From: Nostoc sp. TH1S01
GTDB taxonomy: Bacteria > Cyanobacteriota > Cyanobacteriia > Cyanobacteriales > Nostocaceae
DNA: 43,906 nucleotides
Assembly (NCBI GenBank): GCA_018993265.1
Contig: JAGKSW010000072.1
Span: 1-43,906 of the forward strand
Direction: 5' to 3'
This document shows, piece after piece, positions 1-8,509 of this stretch. A model generated the notes under the pieces. That model was not told the DNA's origin and did not search any database. It saw nothing but the letters and a program-made list of their open reading frames with translations. The translations under genes and the position numbers were made by a program. Within the stretch, counting starts at the first letter, position 1, and every line of letters starts with the position of its first letter.

Positions 1-466
1 GTGTAATTTGATTAGGAGTTGTGGAATCTGGTGCAGGGGTTGTGGAATCTGGTGTGCTGCTACCAGGTGCGGGAATTGTATTGGTAGGATTCGTGGAATC
101 TGGTGCGGTTGTACTGCCAGGAGTTGTAGGTTCAGCAGGTACTGTTGTGCTGTCGGGAGTTGACCCAGGTGTGGTAGTTGTGCTGTCTGGGCTGGTTGTG
201 CTTCCAGAAGGCTGTGTTTCGGGTACTGTGGTAGTACCAGAAGAAGATGGGGTGAGTGGTTGACCGTTGGGACAACGGGAATTTAAGGGGAAACGTTCAC
301 ACAGAATTTTAAAACCTTCTGGTGATAGCTGAATTTCCGTTGGTGAACTAGTGGATGTGCCACTGGATTGGGCGATTGGGGATTTACTGGATTGAGCAAC
401 TGCAACATTAGCACTCAAAGCCAAAGTCAAAGCTGTACCAATCAACGACAGAGATTTTCCCTTCAT
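1..466 (-). CDS. Secreted Ser/Thr/Pro-rich protein (3' end outside the window)
   Basis: The reading frame starts at ATG 466 and stays open to base 1, so the C-terminus is not in the window (155 codons seen). A GAGG lies about 11 bases upstream of the start. The N-terminus MKGKSLSLIGTALTLALS followed by ANVAVAQS is a clear Sec signal peptide with an AxA-like cleavage site. A short region with two cysteines follows (LCERFPLNSRCPNG), which could form a disulfide. The rest is a low-complexity tail of Thr, Ser and Pro with the recurring unit PDSTTP/PGSTT. Such tails are typical of linkers or glycosylated surface proteins. The function is unknown. The plus-strand Val/Gly-rich frame over the same bases is an antisense artefact of this tail. 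Confidence 0.72.
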   Translation of the reverse strand, partial: MKGKSLSLIGTALTLALSANVAVAQSSKSPIAQSSGTSTSSPTEIQLSPEGFKILCERFPLNSRCPNGQPLTPSSSGTTTVPETQPSGSTTSPDSTTTTPGSTPDSTTVPAEPTTPGSTTAPDSTNPTNTIPAPGSSTPDSTTPAPDSTTPNQIT

Positions 467-795
467 TATGAAATTAACCTCAACGGAAACAGAACACTCG
501 CCCCATTAAACCAAACAATTAAATTTATAAAATCATCCTAAAAGCTGATGTTTATTTGTGCTAAAAAATTAGCTATATGTACCAAAATATATTAATTTCA
601 ATAATTTCCCTTAAGTAGATGAGTTGTCTATAGTACAAAAATTTTAGTAAAAAATCTAATGATGGAACAAATAATTCTAGATAAAATCAGATGTACATAG
701 ATATCAATCTGGCATTTATCAATGTAAATCAAATAACTTATATCAGATAACATCTAGATAGCTAAATATTTTTCCGATAACTATTAAAATTTTTT
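467..795. other. AT-rich divergent intergenic region
   Basis: This spacer separates the divergently transcribed secreted-protein gene and the nuclease-like gene and must hold both promoters. It is very AT-rich. No palindrome, repeat or RNA gene stood out. Confidence 0.5.
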
Positions 796-1656
796 ATGCG
801 ACGAGACTCTATATTTTATAAACTATTTCAACAATTTCCACCTTTGTTATTTGAGCTACTGAAGCATCCTCCAAAAAATGCTGAAAGTTATCGTTTTGAT
901 TCCGTGGCTATTAAAGAACCTAGATTTGAAATCGATGGCGTATTTCTACCACCAGTAGATCAAGGCGCAGGAATTGTGTATTTCTGTGAGGTGCAGTTTC
1001 AAAGAGATGAACAGCTATATGAAAGAGTTTTTGCAGAATCATCGTTATATTTTTACCGTAACAGTACCAAATTTATTGATTGGCAAGCAGTGATAATTTA
1101 TCCATCACGCAGTATTGAGCAAACAAATACTCATCCCCATCGCTCATTGTTGAATGGTGAACAATTGCATCGGGTGTATTTAGATGAATTAGGAGATATT
1201 CGCTCTTTACCTGTGTGGGTAGCACTGATGGTTTTAACTACCCTAGAAGAAGAAAAAGCACCCGCAGAAGCACGGTATTTGTTAACTAAATCAAGTCAAG
1301 AAACTTCATCGTCATCAAGTCGCACGATAATAGAGATGATTACGACGATAATGGTCTACAAATTTGAAGCATTAAGTCGCAAAGAGGTAGAACAAATGTT
1401 AGGAATTACACTCAAGGAAACAAGAGTTTACCGAGAAATCAAGGAAGAAGGACGGGAAGAAGGACGGGAAGAAGGACGTGAGGTGATGGCTAATGCTATT
1501 TGTCGCCAGTTGAGTAAACGATTTGGACAGGAACTTTCTGCAGAAATACGCGACTCAGTTTTTGGTTTATCTTTAACTGTGCTGGAAGATTTGAGCGAGA
1601 CTCTGTTAGATTTCACTAGCGTGGCTGATTTACAGGCTTGGCTGGCAGCACGATGA
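796..1656 (+). CDS. Rpn/DUF2887-type PD-(D/E)XK nuclease-like protein
   Basis: A 286-residue protein of the family annotated as Rpn recombination-promoting nuclease/putative transposase (DUF2887-like), which is very common in cyanobacteria. The N-terminal half carries the expected nuclease-fold core: FEIDGVF with Asp47, then YFCEVQFQ with Glu65 and Gln67 (a D...ExQ variant of PD-(D/E)XK). A helical C-terminal half follows, with a short tandem REEG repeat near residues 218-230 and a DUF4351-like helix ending in DLQAWLA. Related proteins stimulate RecA-independent recombination in E. coli; a role here is inferred only. It stands alone with AT-rich DNA before it. ATG 796 is the first in-frame start and gives the family-typical N-terminus (DSIFYKLFQQFP). 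Family assignment is firm, function is not. Confidence 0.85.
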   Translation: MRRDSIFYKLFQQFPPLLFELLKHPPKNAESYRFDSVAIKEPRFEIDGVFLPPVDQGAGIVYFCEVQFQRDEQLYERVFAESSLYFYRNSTKFIDWQAVIIYPSRSIEQTNTHPHRSLLNGEQLHRVYLDELGDIRSLPVWVALMVLTTLEEEKAPAEARYLLTKSSQETSSSSSRTIIEMITTIMVYKFEALSRKEVEQMLGITLKETRVYREIKEEGREEGREEGREVMANAICRQLSKRFGQELSAEIRDSVFGLSLTVLEDLSETLLDFTSVADLQAWLAAR

Positions 1657-1766
1657 TTATATAGACTCAAATTCTGCTGTGGCTTATGAGTAAAATGGTG
1701 AAAGACCTGTCAGGAAATCGCCATTCGCCGATTCTTCACTTTCAAATAATCGTGATCTAATAGCCG

Positions 1767-4040
1767 ATGAATTCTCCCCAACCTCCCCAAAAGCCACAAA
1801 CTATACTTGGTCAACTGACTCAAGCCGTACATACAATTCAAGCGCGGGTCGATTTTTCCAAGTTGGCGCTCAAACCAAACGCCAAAGTACCAGAACTTTG
1901 GGTACAGGATGCAGGGGCAGATAAGGCGGAGGTCTACCCATTGTTAGGCGATCGCTATATCCTAGGACGCAGTTCTAAATCTTGCGATATTGTTGTTCGC
2001 AACCCGGTTGTCAGTCAAATTCATCTGTCTTTATCACGGGACTCTACGCAACGCAAACCTGTGTTCGTGATTCGAGATGAAAACTCGACCAATGGCATTT
2101 ATCTGGGGAAACGGCGGCTGACTTCTTTAGAATTGCGACATGGCGATATCATCACTCTAGGGCCACCAGAACTGGCTGCTTCAGTCAGACTGCAATATGT
2201 AGATCCACCAGCATGGTATGTCAAAAGTGCAACTTTGGCGGGGTATGGAGTTGGCGGTGCTAGTGCGCTGTTAGCCTTGGTAATTGGTGTGGAATGGATG
2301 AAGTTTTCCGTTCGACCTTTACCGACAGCGACTCGCGCCCCGGTGATAGTTTATGCCCGTGATGGCTCAACACCTCTACGTGAACCGAGAACAACTGCTC
2401 ACGTAGATATGAAGAACTTACAAGAGTTTGGCCCTTACTTAGGTAATGCTGTAGTTGCCTCAGAAGATAGCCGTTACTACTGGCATGTTGGTGTAGATCC
2501 CTTGGGGATTTTACGTGCTGTGCTAATTAATAGTCGCAGTGGCGATTTACAGCAAGGAGCTAGTACAGTTACACAACAGGTAGCTCGGAGTTTATTCCGC
2601 GATTATGTTGGTTCGCAAGACTCGTTGGGGCGAAAATTGCGTGAAGCAATTGTGGCGCTGAAGTTAGAAACTTTTTATAGCAAAGATGAAATCTTGCTGA
2701 CTTACTTAAATCGCGTGTTTTTGGGGGGAGATACTTCAGGTTTTGAAGATGCGGCTAAGTATTATTTTGAAAAGTCAGCCAAAGAACTCACACTAGCAGA
2801 AGCCGCAACATTAGTGGGCATTTTACCAGCACCCAATGCTTTTGATTTTTGTGGTGACGGCCCCAATAAACTAGAAGCTGCTGATTACCGCAATCGCGTG
2901 ATTAAGCGAATGTTGGAAATGGGCAAAATCTCCCAAGAAGATGCAAATCGGGCGAGACGTTCCACAGTGCAAGTCAGCCCGAAAGTGTGCGAACAGCAAG
3001 CCAAAACTATTGCACCTTATTTTTATAATTATGTTTTTCAAGAACTCGACTCAATTTTAGGGGAAGGCGCAGCTAGGGAAGGGAACTACATCATTGAAAC
3101 TCAGCTTGATCCAGCAATTCAAGCCCAAGCAGAAGCCTCACTGCGAAATTCTGTGAATAATGAAGGTTCAAACTTACGTTTTTCCCAAGGTGCGATCGTT
3201 ACTTTAGATTCCAAAACAGGTAGTATTTTGGCAATGGTCGGCGGTACTGATTACCGCAAGAGTCAATTTAATCGTGCTGTCCAAGCCAAAAGACAACCAG
3301 GTTCTACCTTTAAAATTTTTGCCTACACCGCAGCTATACAACAGGGAATTTCACCATATAAATCTTATTCTTGTGCCCCTTTACCTTGGCAGGGCTTTAC
3401 TTATAAACCTTGCCGTGCAGGAGCAGACGTGAATATGGATATTGCCACAGGTTTAGCTCTTTCAGAAAACCCCGTCGCTCTGCGAGTCGCCCGCGAAGTC
3501 GGTTTAAATAAAGTTGTTGCAATGGCTCAGAAATTAGGGGTCAAGTCTCAACTTGATCCGGTTCCTGGTTTGGTACTGGGTCAAAGTGTGGTGAATGTTT
3601 TAGAAATGACCGGGGCTTTTGGCGCAATTGGTAATCAAGGTGTGTGGAATCCTCCCCACGCCATTAGCCGAATTTTAGACAGCGGTGATTGTAAGGATCG
3701 AAAAGATTTAAAAACCTGCCGTGTCATCTATTCCTTTGACCAACAAAACCGCGAGGCTAACAAACGAGTTCTTTCCACAGAAGTAGCTGATGAAATGACT
3801 ACCTTAATGCGGGGAGTCGTCAGCCGAGGTACAGGTCGTAGTGCGTCCATTGGTATGGGAGAAGCTGGTAAAACAGGAACAACTGATAAAAACGTTGACC
3901 TCTGGTTTATTGGTTTTATTCCAAGCCGCAGGCTCGTGACAGGTATCTGGCTCGGAAATGATAATAATTCCCCCACTTACGGTAGTAGCGCCCAAGCCGC
4001 TCAACTGTGGGGGAGATATATGGGTAGAATTACTCGGTAA
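1767..4040 (+). CDS. FHA-domain class A penicillin-binding protein (transglycosylase/transpeptidase)
   Basis: A 757-residue bifunctional peptidoglycan synthase. Residues 45-145 form an FHA phosphothreonine-binding domain (YILGRSS, then NSTNGIYLG). One membrane segment lies near 155-177. The GT51 glycosyltransferase domain follows, with catalytic Glu233 in ASEDSRYYWHVG and the GASTVTQQ motif (264-271). The transpeptidase domain has all three penicillin-binding motifs: STFK with nucleophile Ser513, SEN at 566-568 and KTGT at 702-705. It would polymerise and cross-link glycan strands on the periplasmic face, while the FHA domain sits in the cytoplasm and could read a Ser/Thr-kinase signal. All catalytic residues are present, so the enzyme should be active. 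It is a single gene; no kinase is adjacent. Confidence 0.93.
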   Translation: MNSPQPPQKPQTILGQLTQAVHTIQARVDFSKLALKPNAKVPELWVQDAGADKAEVYPLLGDRYILGRSSKSCDIVVRNPVVSQIHLSLSRDSTQRKPVFVIRDENSTNGIYLGKRRLTSLELRHGDIITLGPPELAASVRLQYVDPPAWYVKSATLAGYGVGGASALLALVIGVEWMKFSVRPLPTATRAPVIVYARDGSTPLREPRTTAHVDMKNLQEFGPYLGNAVVASEDSRYYWHVGVDPLGILRAVLINSRSGDLQQGASTVTQQVARSLFRDYVGSQDSLGRKLREAIVALKLETFYSKDEILLTYLNRVFLGGDTSGFEDAAKYYFEKSAKELTLAEAATLVGILPAPNAFDFCGDGPNKLEAADYRNRVIKRMLEMGKISQEDANRARRSTVQVSPKVCEQQAKTIAPYFYNYVFQELDSILGEGAAREGNYIIETQLDPAIQAQAEASLRNSVNNEGSNLRFSQGAIVTLDSKTGSILAMVGGTDYRKSQFNRAVQAKRQPGSTFKIFAYTAAIQQGISPYKSYSCAPLPWQGFTYKPCRAGADVNMDIATGLALSENPVALRVAREVGLNKVVAMAQKLGVKSQLDPVPGLVLGQSVVNVLEMTGAFGAIGNQGVWNPPHAISRILDSGDCKDRKDLKTCRVIYSFDQQNREANKRVLSTEVADEMTTLMRGVVSRGTGRSASIGMGEAGKTGTTDKNVDLWFIGFIPSRRLVTGIWLGNDNNSPTYGSSAQAAQLWGRYMGRITR

Positions 4041-4047
4041 TTAAGTG

Positions 4048-4077
4048 GTCATTGGTCATTTGTCATTTGTCATTTGT
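4048..4077. repeat. 7-bp tandem repeat (GTCATTT)
   Basis: Four head-to-tail heptamers (GTCATTG then three GTCATTT) plus GT lie just after the penicillin-binding protein gene. Short tandem heptamers of this kind are typical of Nostocales intergenic DNA. Confidence 0.8.
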
Positions 4078-4084
4078 AAGAATC

Positions 4085-4220
4085 AGGACTTACGCACGAG
4101 TTACGGAATAACGAACCGCAGAGGCGCAGAGAGAAGTTGCGTGCGCGGGTTCCCCGCGTTGAGCAAACTTCGGGAGGTCACGGAGAAATAAGAGTTTGAG
4201 AGATATTTTGCGTAAGTCCT
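4085..4220. mobile_element. 136-bp MITE-like element with 12-bp terminal inverted repeats
   Basis: AGGACTTACGCA at 4085-4096 is exactly inverted as TGCGTAAGTCCT at 4209-4220. The interior contains the widespread cyanobacterial motif AACGAACCGCAGAGGCGCAG and a GC-rich inverted section. There is no coding capacity, so this is a non-autonomous element or dispersed repeat. It lies between the convergent penicillin-binding protein and uvrB genes. Confidence 0.7.
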
Positions 4221-4286
4221 AAGAATGTTAAATGTATTGACCCATTGTTCTGGATTTACCTAGTCTTTAACTCAGCACTTTGTCAC

Positions 4287-6284
4287 CTAATGACCTAGTA
4301 ATTTATCTCGCAGATGTTTGATGCGATCGCGCAATTTTGCTGCTTCTTCAAATTCTAGTTTTTTAGCGGCATCTTTCATCTGTGATTCTAACTTAATAAT
4401 TAAGTCGGGAATCTCCTCTAAAGGTATTTCATTGATATGTTCATCTACAGCTTTTAACTCTGTAGCATTTAACCGACGCGATACTTCTAAAAATGACAAA
4501 ATCGCATTACTCGATTTTTTGACAATGGGTTGCGGTGTAATTCCATGTATCCGGTTATATGCAGTTTGAATGTTACGTCGTCTTTCAGTTTCTTCAATGG
4601 CTTTAATCATGCTGTCTGTTAAATTATCAGCATATAAAATTGCCTGTCCGCGAATGTGACGCGCCGCCCTACCAATGGTTTGAATTAAAGAACGTTCAGC
4701 ACGTAAAAAACCTTCTTTATCAGCATCTAAAATTGCCACTAAGGAAACTTCTGGTAAGTCCAAACCTTCTCGCAGCAAGTTTACCCCAACTAATACATCA
4801 AAATTTCCTTCTCGTAAATCTTGAATAATTTCAATCCGTTCAATGGAATTAATTTCAGAATGTAAATACCGTACCCGAATACTATTGTCTTGCAAATATT
4901 CGGTCAAATCTTCCGCCATCCGCTTAGTTAATGTTGTAATTAGCGTTCTTTCATGAAGGTCAACTCTGTCTTTAATTTCTCCTAGTAAATCATCAATTTG
5001 TCCTTCAGTGGGACGCACAGAAATTTCTGGGTCAATGACACCAGTAGGTCGAATTACTTGCTCAACTATGTGATTATCTGAAACTTCTAATTCCCAATCT
5101 CCTGGTGTAGCAGAAACAAAAATACACTGGTTAACTTTATGCCAAAATTCATCCGCTTTTAAAGGACGATTATCTGCGGCGCTAGGCAGACGAAATCCAT
5201 GTTCAATTAATACCTTTTTCCTAGCTTGGTCGCCGTTATACATTCCTCGAATTTGTGGCACAGTCACATGAGATTCATCAATAACTAACAGCCAATCTTT
5301 CGGGAAATAATCAATTAAACATTCTGGTGGTTCGCCTGCTTGTCGGCCTGCAAGGTGACGAGAATAGTTTTCTACGCCGTTGCAATAACCAACTTCGCGC
5401 AACATTTCTAAGTCGTAACGAGTGCGCTGATCTATCCGTTGTGCTTCTAACAATTTGCCTGTTGCTTCTAGTTCTAATTTTCGTTGTTTTAATTCAAAAG
5501 CAATGTCTTCGCAAGCAATTTCCAAACGTTCTTCTGGTGTAACAAAGTGACGTGCTGGGTAGATATTTACTGCTTCTAAACTAGAAATAATTTCGCCTGT
5601 TACTGGGTCAATATAGCGAATTGCATCAATTTCATCACCAAAAAATTCCACCCGAATAATCCGGTCTTCGTAGGCTGGGCCGATTTCTAACACATCACCC
5701 CGGACGCGGAAACGTCCCCGACCCATTTCTAAATCGTTGCGGCTATATTGTACTGAGGCTAAATCGCGCAAAACTTCGCGTTGATTGACTTCCATCCCAA
5801 TTTTTAAGGGTATGGCGGCTTTTAAGTATTCGGCGGGAATCCCTAAACCGTAGATACAGCTAATAGATGCAACGACAATCACATCTCGACGTTCAAACAG
5901 CGATCGCGTCGCTGAATGACGCAACATATCAATTTCATCATTAATCGAAGCTGTTTTTTCAATATAAGTATCTGTTACCGGGATATACGCTTCTGGTTGA
6001 TAGTAATCGTAGTAGCTGACAAAATACTCTACTGCATTTTTGGGAAAGAACTCACGTAACTCATTACAGAGTTGTGCAGCTAAAGTTTTGTTATGTGCCA
6101 AAACTAAGGTTGGTTTGCCAATTTTTTCAATTACTGCTGCTGCTGTAAAGGTTTTGCCGGTTCCTGTAGCTCCCAGTAAGGTTTGGTAACGATTACCCGA
6201 TTTGATACTGGAAACAAGTTGTGCGATCGCTTGTGGTTGATCACCTGTAGGTGCAAAGGGAGCTTGAAGACAAAATTCTGTCAT
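4287..6284 (-). CDS. uvrB: Excinuclease ABC subunit B
   Basis: A 665-residue UvrB of normal length, the helicase-like damage-verification subunit of nucleotide excision repair. It takes the lesion from UvrA and recruits UvrC to incise. Visible features are the entry motif [11 protein letters not shown], Walker A GATGTGKT (residues 38-45), the DNA-inserting beta-hairpin ([13 protein letters not shown]), the DESH Walker B, the SATPGDWE motif, helicase motifs [11 protein letters not shown] and QTIGRAARH, and a C-terminal UVR motif that contacts UvrC ([17 protein letters not shown]). ATG 6284 gives the standard start. It is monocistronic; the sequence shows no obvious SOS box. Confidence 0.98.
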   Translation of the reverse strand: MTEFCLQAPFAPTGDQPQAIAQLVSSIKSGNRYQTLLGATGTGKTFTAAAVIEKIGKPTLVLAHNKTLAAQLCNELREFFPKNAVEYFVSYYDYYQPEAYIPVTDTYIEKTASINDEIDMLRHSATRSLFERRDVIVVASISCIYGLGIPAEYLKAAIPLKIGMEVNQREVLRDLASVQYSRNDLEMGRGRFRVRGDVLEIGPAYEDRIIRVEFFGDEIDAIRYIDPVTGEIISSLEAVNIYPARHFVTPEERLEIACEDIAFELKQRKLELEATGKLLEAQRIDQRTRYDLEMLREVGYCNGVENYSRHLAGRQAGEPPECLIDYFPKDWLLVIDESHVTVPQIRGMYNGDQARKKVLIEHGFRLPSAADNRPLKADEFWHKVNQCIFVSATPGDWELEVSDNHIVEQVIRPTGVIDPEISVRPTEGQIDDLLGEIKDRVDLHERTLITTLTKRMAEDLTEYLQDNSIRVRYLHSEINSIERIEIIQDLREGNFDVLVGVNLLREGLDLPEVSLVAILDADKEGFLRAERSLIQTIGRAARHIRGQAILYADNLTDSMIKAIEETERRRNIQTAYNRIHGITPQPIVKKSSNAILSFLEVSRRLNATELKAVDEHINEIPLEEIPDLIIKLESQMKDAAKKLEFEEAAKLRDRIKHLRDKLLGH

Positions 6285-6297
6285 ACAGTTTTACCTT

Positions 6298-6450
6298 ACT
6301 CAGTGCTGAGTGCTGAGTAAAAAGTGCTAAGTACTTTTGTATAGGTCTAAAGGCTTCACTATGTTTAGAGCGAAATTTTTTTATCTCAAATTGATAACCT
6401 ACCTGTGAGTGGATGTGTTTTCTACTCAGCACTTTCAACTCAGCACTTAT
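6298..6450. repeat. Inverted copies of a CTCAGCACT/AGTGCTGAGT repeat
   Basis: ACTCAGTGCTGAGTGCTGAGT starts at 6298, and its inverse (CTCAGCACTTTCAACTCAGC) is found near 6424-6445. These are STRR-type dispersed repeats upstream of uvrB and could fold into a long imperfect hairpin. Confidence 0.55.
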
Positions 6451-6693
6451 GATTGGAAATACCCTATCTCATGGTAGCGATCCCACTGTGTACCTGTTGC
6501 CCTACAGAACCCAAATGAATTAACGGAAATATTAGTTTACAAATATTGATACTTTAAATTTACTTATGTGTAAGTTTTGAAGATAATTATACCTGTGCAA
6601 GGTTTTTTAAGGGTAAACTTTGATATATGGAAAAAAATCTAATTTTTCCTCAAATATTGTAAAGTTCAATTAAGAAACCAGAGGTATGAGTCT

Positions 6694-7155
6694 ATGAGCA
6701 TCAGCAGCACTGGCAAAGCAGCTAGTCCTCGCCAAAGACGTGCCAAGCTCAAGGGGGAAACAACGGTGGAAGTAGAAAATAATCAAGGTCAAACTGTGAA
6801 TAACGATCAAAATACTCAAGATACAGATAAATCCGATACGCCGGGAACCCTAGCCATTGCTGGAGTCCGTCCTATCGCTGGTAGCGATTTACAAGTAGCC
6901 GAAACAGTGTCAATTGCAGGTATACGTCCCATTTCTGCTAGTAATTTAGAAGTAGTAGAAACTATCAACGTGATGGGTATTCGCCCCATTGCTGCGAATA
7001 ATATCAAAGTTGTTGACAGCATTAACCTCTCTGGTTTACGTCCTATTGCTTCTAGTTCATTGGTAATTTCTAGCAGTTATTCTGTCATGGGGAACCGTCC
7101 AGTAGCTTCTAATACTATTGACGATTCGGAAATTCTTATGGGTTTTATCGACTAG
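6694..7155 (+). CDS. Protein with five exact 19-residue GxRPIA repeats (function unknown)
   Basis: A 153-residue protein with no recognised family. Residues 1-50 are charged and disordered-looking (PRQRRAKLKG, then an Asn/Gln/Asp-rich stretch). From residue 54 a 19-residue unit repeats five times with no indel: the repeat Gly falls at 57, 76, 95, 114 and 133 in GVRPIA, GIRPIS, GIRPIA, GLRPIA and GNRPVA. Each unit continues with a polar turn and an alternating hydrophobic stretch (such as NLEVVETIN), as expected for a beta-solenoid or stacked beta-hairpins. There is no signal peptide or membrane segment, so it is probably cytoplasmic. AGAGG precedes the ATG. A clear intrinsic terminator follows 30 bases after the stop, so it is a single-gene unit. 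Confidence 0.82.
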   Translation: MSISSTGKAASPRQRRAKLKGETTVEVENNQGQTVNNDQNTQDTDKSDTPGTLAIAGVRPIAGSDLQVAETVSIAGIRPISASNLEVVETINVMGIRPIAANNIKVVDSINLSGLRPIASSSLVISSSYSVMGNRPVASNTIDDSEILMGFID

Positions 7156-7184
7156 ACCACAAAAGTATCTTCAATTATCTGAGT

Positions 7185-7216
7185 AACCCGAACTCTTCAA
7201 GAGAGCGGGTTTTTTA
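7185..7216 (+). terminator. Intrinsic terminator of the 19-residue-repeat gene
   Basis: AACCCG (7185-7190) pairs with CGGGTT (7206-7211), with CTCT/AGAG pairing inside the loop, followed by a run of T. Confidence 0.85.
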
Positions 7217-7288
7217 ATTATTTATTCAAATAAAAATTTTGAGTTATTTAATCATCTATATAACCTAATTACAATGTTAATCGGTTTC

Positions 7289-7321
7289 AGATCCCCGACT
7301 TCTTAAAGAAATCGGGGATCT
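7289..7321. repeat. Hairpin repeat AGATCCCCGA...TCGGGGATCT
   Basis: A perfect 10-bp inverted repeat (7289-7298 and 7312-7321) with a further TTCTT/AAGAA match inside. A very similar hairpin serves as the terminator after ribBA (36019-36055), so this is a dispersed hairpin family. Nothing else was seen in the 7217-7491 spacer apart from the leader of the CsbD-like gene. Confidence 0.7.
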
Positions 7322-7491
7322 CATTATATCTAGCTAATTTTAGTATCTCTCTTTTTATAGAGACTAATAATATATCCTGTGGCGGAAGGCTAGAGCCAAA
7401 ATATAAAGTTAATTTGTAAGAGTAATCACCAAGCAATTCAAAGTGAATTCACAGCTTTGAATCTTAATTTATATAAGATTAGGAGAGTAAA

Positions 7492-7674
7492 ATGAGCTTA
7501 GAAGATCGCGCAAAAGCTACTGCTAAAAATATTGAAGGTAAAGCTCAAGAAGCACTAGGCAATGTGACTGGCGACCCCGAAGATAAAGCTGAAGGCAAAG
7601 CAAAACAAGCTGAAAGCGAAGTACGTCAAGGTATGGAGGATGTCAAAGATTCTGTGAAAAGAAAGCTTGACTAG
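7492..7674 (+). CDS. CsbD-like stress-response protein
   Basis: A 60-residue, highly charged helical protein of the CsbD family. It starts MSLEDRAKATAKNIEGKAQE, continues with ALGNVTGDPEDKAEGKAKQA, and ends with a helical segment (VRQGMEDVKDSVKRKLD). CsbD members are small cytoplasmic proteins induced by general stress (sigma-B in Bacillus, osmotic or phosphate stress elsewhere); the molecular role is not established. An AGGAG ribosome binding site sits just upstream of ATG 7492. The length is normal for the family. It is followed by a long nested inverted repeat that probably ends the transcript. Confidence 0.9.
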   Translation: MSLEDRAKATAKNIEGKAQEALGNVTGDPEDKAEGKAKQAESEVRQGMEDVKDSVKRKLD

Positions 7675-7697
7675 AAATAATTGCATTTAGCAATTAC

Positions 7698-7780
7698 TAG
7701 AAAGATAAAATCGGAATTATTTTCAATTTATAAATTGGATCTGAACGATTGAAAATAAGATTATCATCTTTATCTTTCTA
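7698..7780. terminator. Long nested inverted repeat after the CsbD-like gene
   Basis: TAGAAAGATAAA (7698-7709) is inverted at 7769-7780, and inside it TTATTTTCAAT (7717-7727) is inverted at 7748-7758. The two stems can form one extended hairpin of about 83 bases. No strong T-run follows on the plus strand, so it may be a 3'-end stabiliser rather than a classical terminator. Confidence 0.5.
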
Positions 7781-7816
7781 ATGAAGCTAGGCTGACAGAG
7801 AACACACTTTTGAACA

Positions 7817-7842
7817 GTAGAGACGTTAACTAACGTCTCTAC
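7817..7842. repeat. Palindrome GTAGAGACGTTA-CT-TAACGTCTCTAC
   Basis: A perfect 12-bp inverted repeat with a 2-base centre. This GTAGAGACGT motif is a common dispersed palindrome in Nostoc-type genomes. Confidence 0.75.
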
Positions 7843-7967
7843 GTTTCTGCTCTCCTTAGCTAGAGAAATGATTAATTGTAAAATTATAAAACATACTATT
7901 CTATTCCCCTAGCTAAGAATTACAAGTAATTTGACCTATTTAAAAGTTTTATTTTGGGAGTGAAATA

Positions 7968-8408
7968 ATGATACTGCTGGAGCAGATTCGGAAAATTGCG
8001 ATCGCTGGGATTTTAATCGTAGTGTTAACGGTAACTACCGCCTGTGGTGGCGCTACAGTAAGCCAAGCTGACCGCACAACTAACCCACCAGTCATTGGTC
8101 GAGATGTAACTTACACAGAATTAGAAAGAGGTAATACTCCCGGTGGTCAAAATTTTGGTGATTGGGTGGTACAAACCTCTAGAGGGTTGGTCAAGGACGC
8201 TTATGTGAGAGATAACAACAAATTAGGTGTTGTGATTGCTCGTGAAGTTCGTCCCAATGAAGTTCGACCTTTAGCTAAGTCTTTAGTTCAAGGCTTTCGG
8301 AAAAATTTCCCTAATCAAGATTTAACTGTTTTGGTTTACGGCCCTGACAAAAAGTTAATTTTGACGACTCAATACGATGTTCAGACTAATCAAGTGAAGT
8401 ATAGCTAA
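7968..8408 (+). CDS. Putative lipoprotein of unknown function
   Basis: A 146-residue protein with an N-terminal basic segment, a hydrophobic core (IAIAGILIVVLTVTT) and a lipobox-like TTAC placing the lipidated Cys at residue 26, followed by GG. The mature part is about 120 residues and ends in a compact alpha/beta-looking region (SLVQGFRKNFPNQDLTVLVY, then GPDKKLILTTQYD). It should be anchored in the membrane facing the periplasm. No family was recognised. ATG 7968 follows a GGGAG ribosome binding site. It lies between the CsbD-like gene and a gene for a small protein with a hydrophobic tail, about 100 bases upstream of the latter, so the two may be cotranscribed. Confidence 0.75.
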   Translation: MILLEQIRKIAIAGILIVVLTVTTACGGATVSQADRTTNPPVIGRDVTYTELERGNTPGGQNFGDWVVQTSRGLVKDAYVRDNNKLGVVIAREVRPNEVRPLAKSLVQGFRKNFPNQDLTVLVYGPDKKLILTTQYDVQTNQVKYS

Positions 8409-8509
8409 TTAGGCGTTGAGCCATACTTGCCTAATTGAATTTAAACCTAACAATTCCAGAATTTTGCAGAGAAAATTCAGAATTTGTTTTGAATAAGGAG
8501 ATAAGAAAA

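Noticed and set aside
21-263. Plus-strand Val/Gly-rich frame
   Set aside because: It is the antisense of the Thr/Ser/Pro repeat tail of the secreted protein on the minus strand, which has a start, ribosome binding site and signal peptide.
4048-4077. CRISPR array candidates among the tandem repeats
   Set aside because: The repeats are contiguous 7-bp units without spacers, and no cas gene is present anywhere in the window.
8435-8509. TTG-started extension of the 8510 gene
   Set aside because: No ribosome binding site at 8435, whereas GTG 8510 has AAGGAG at a good spacing.
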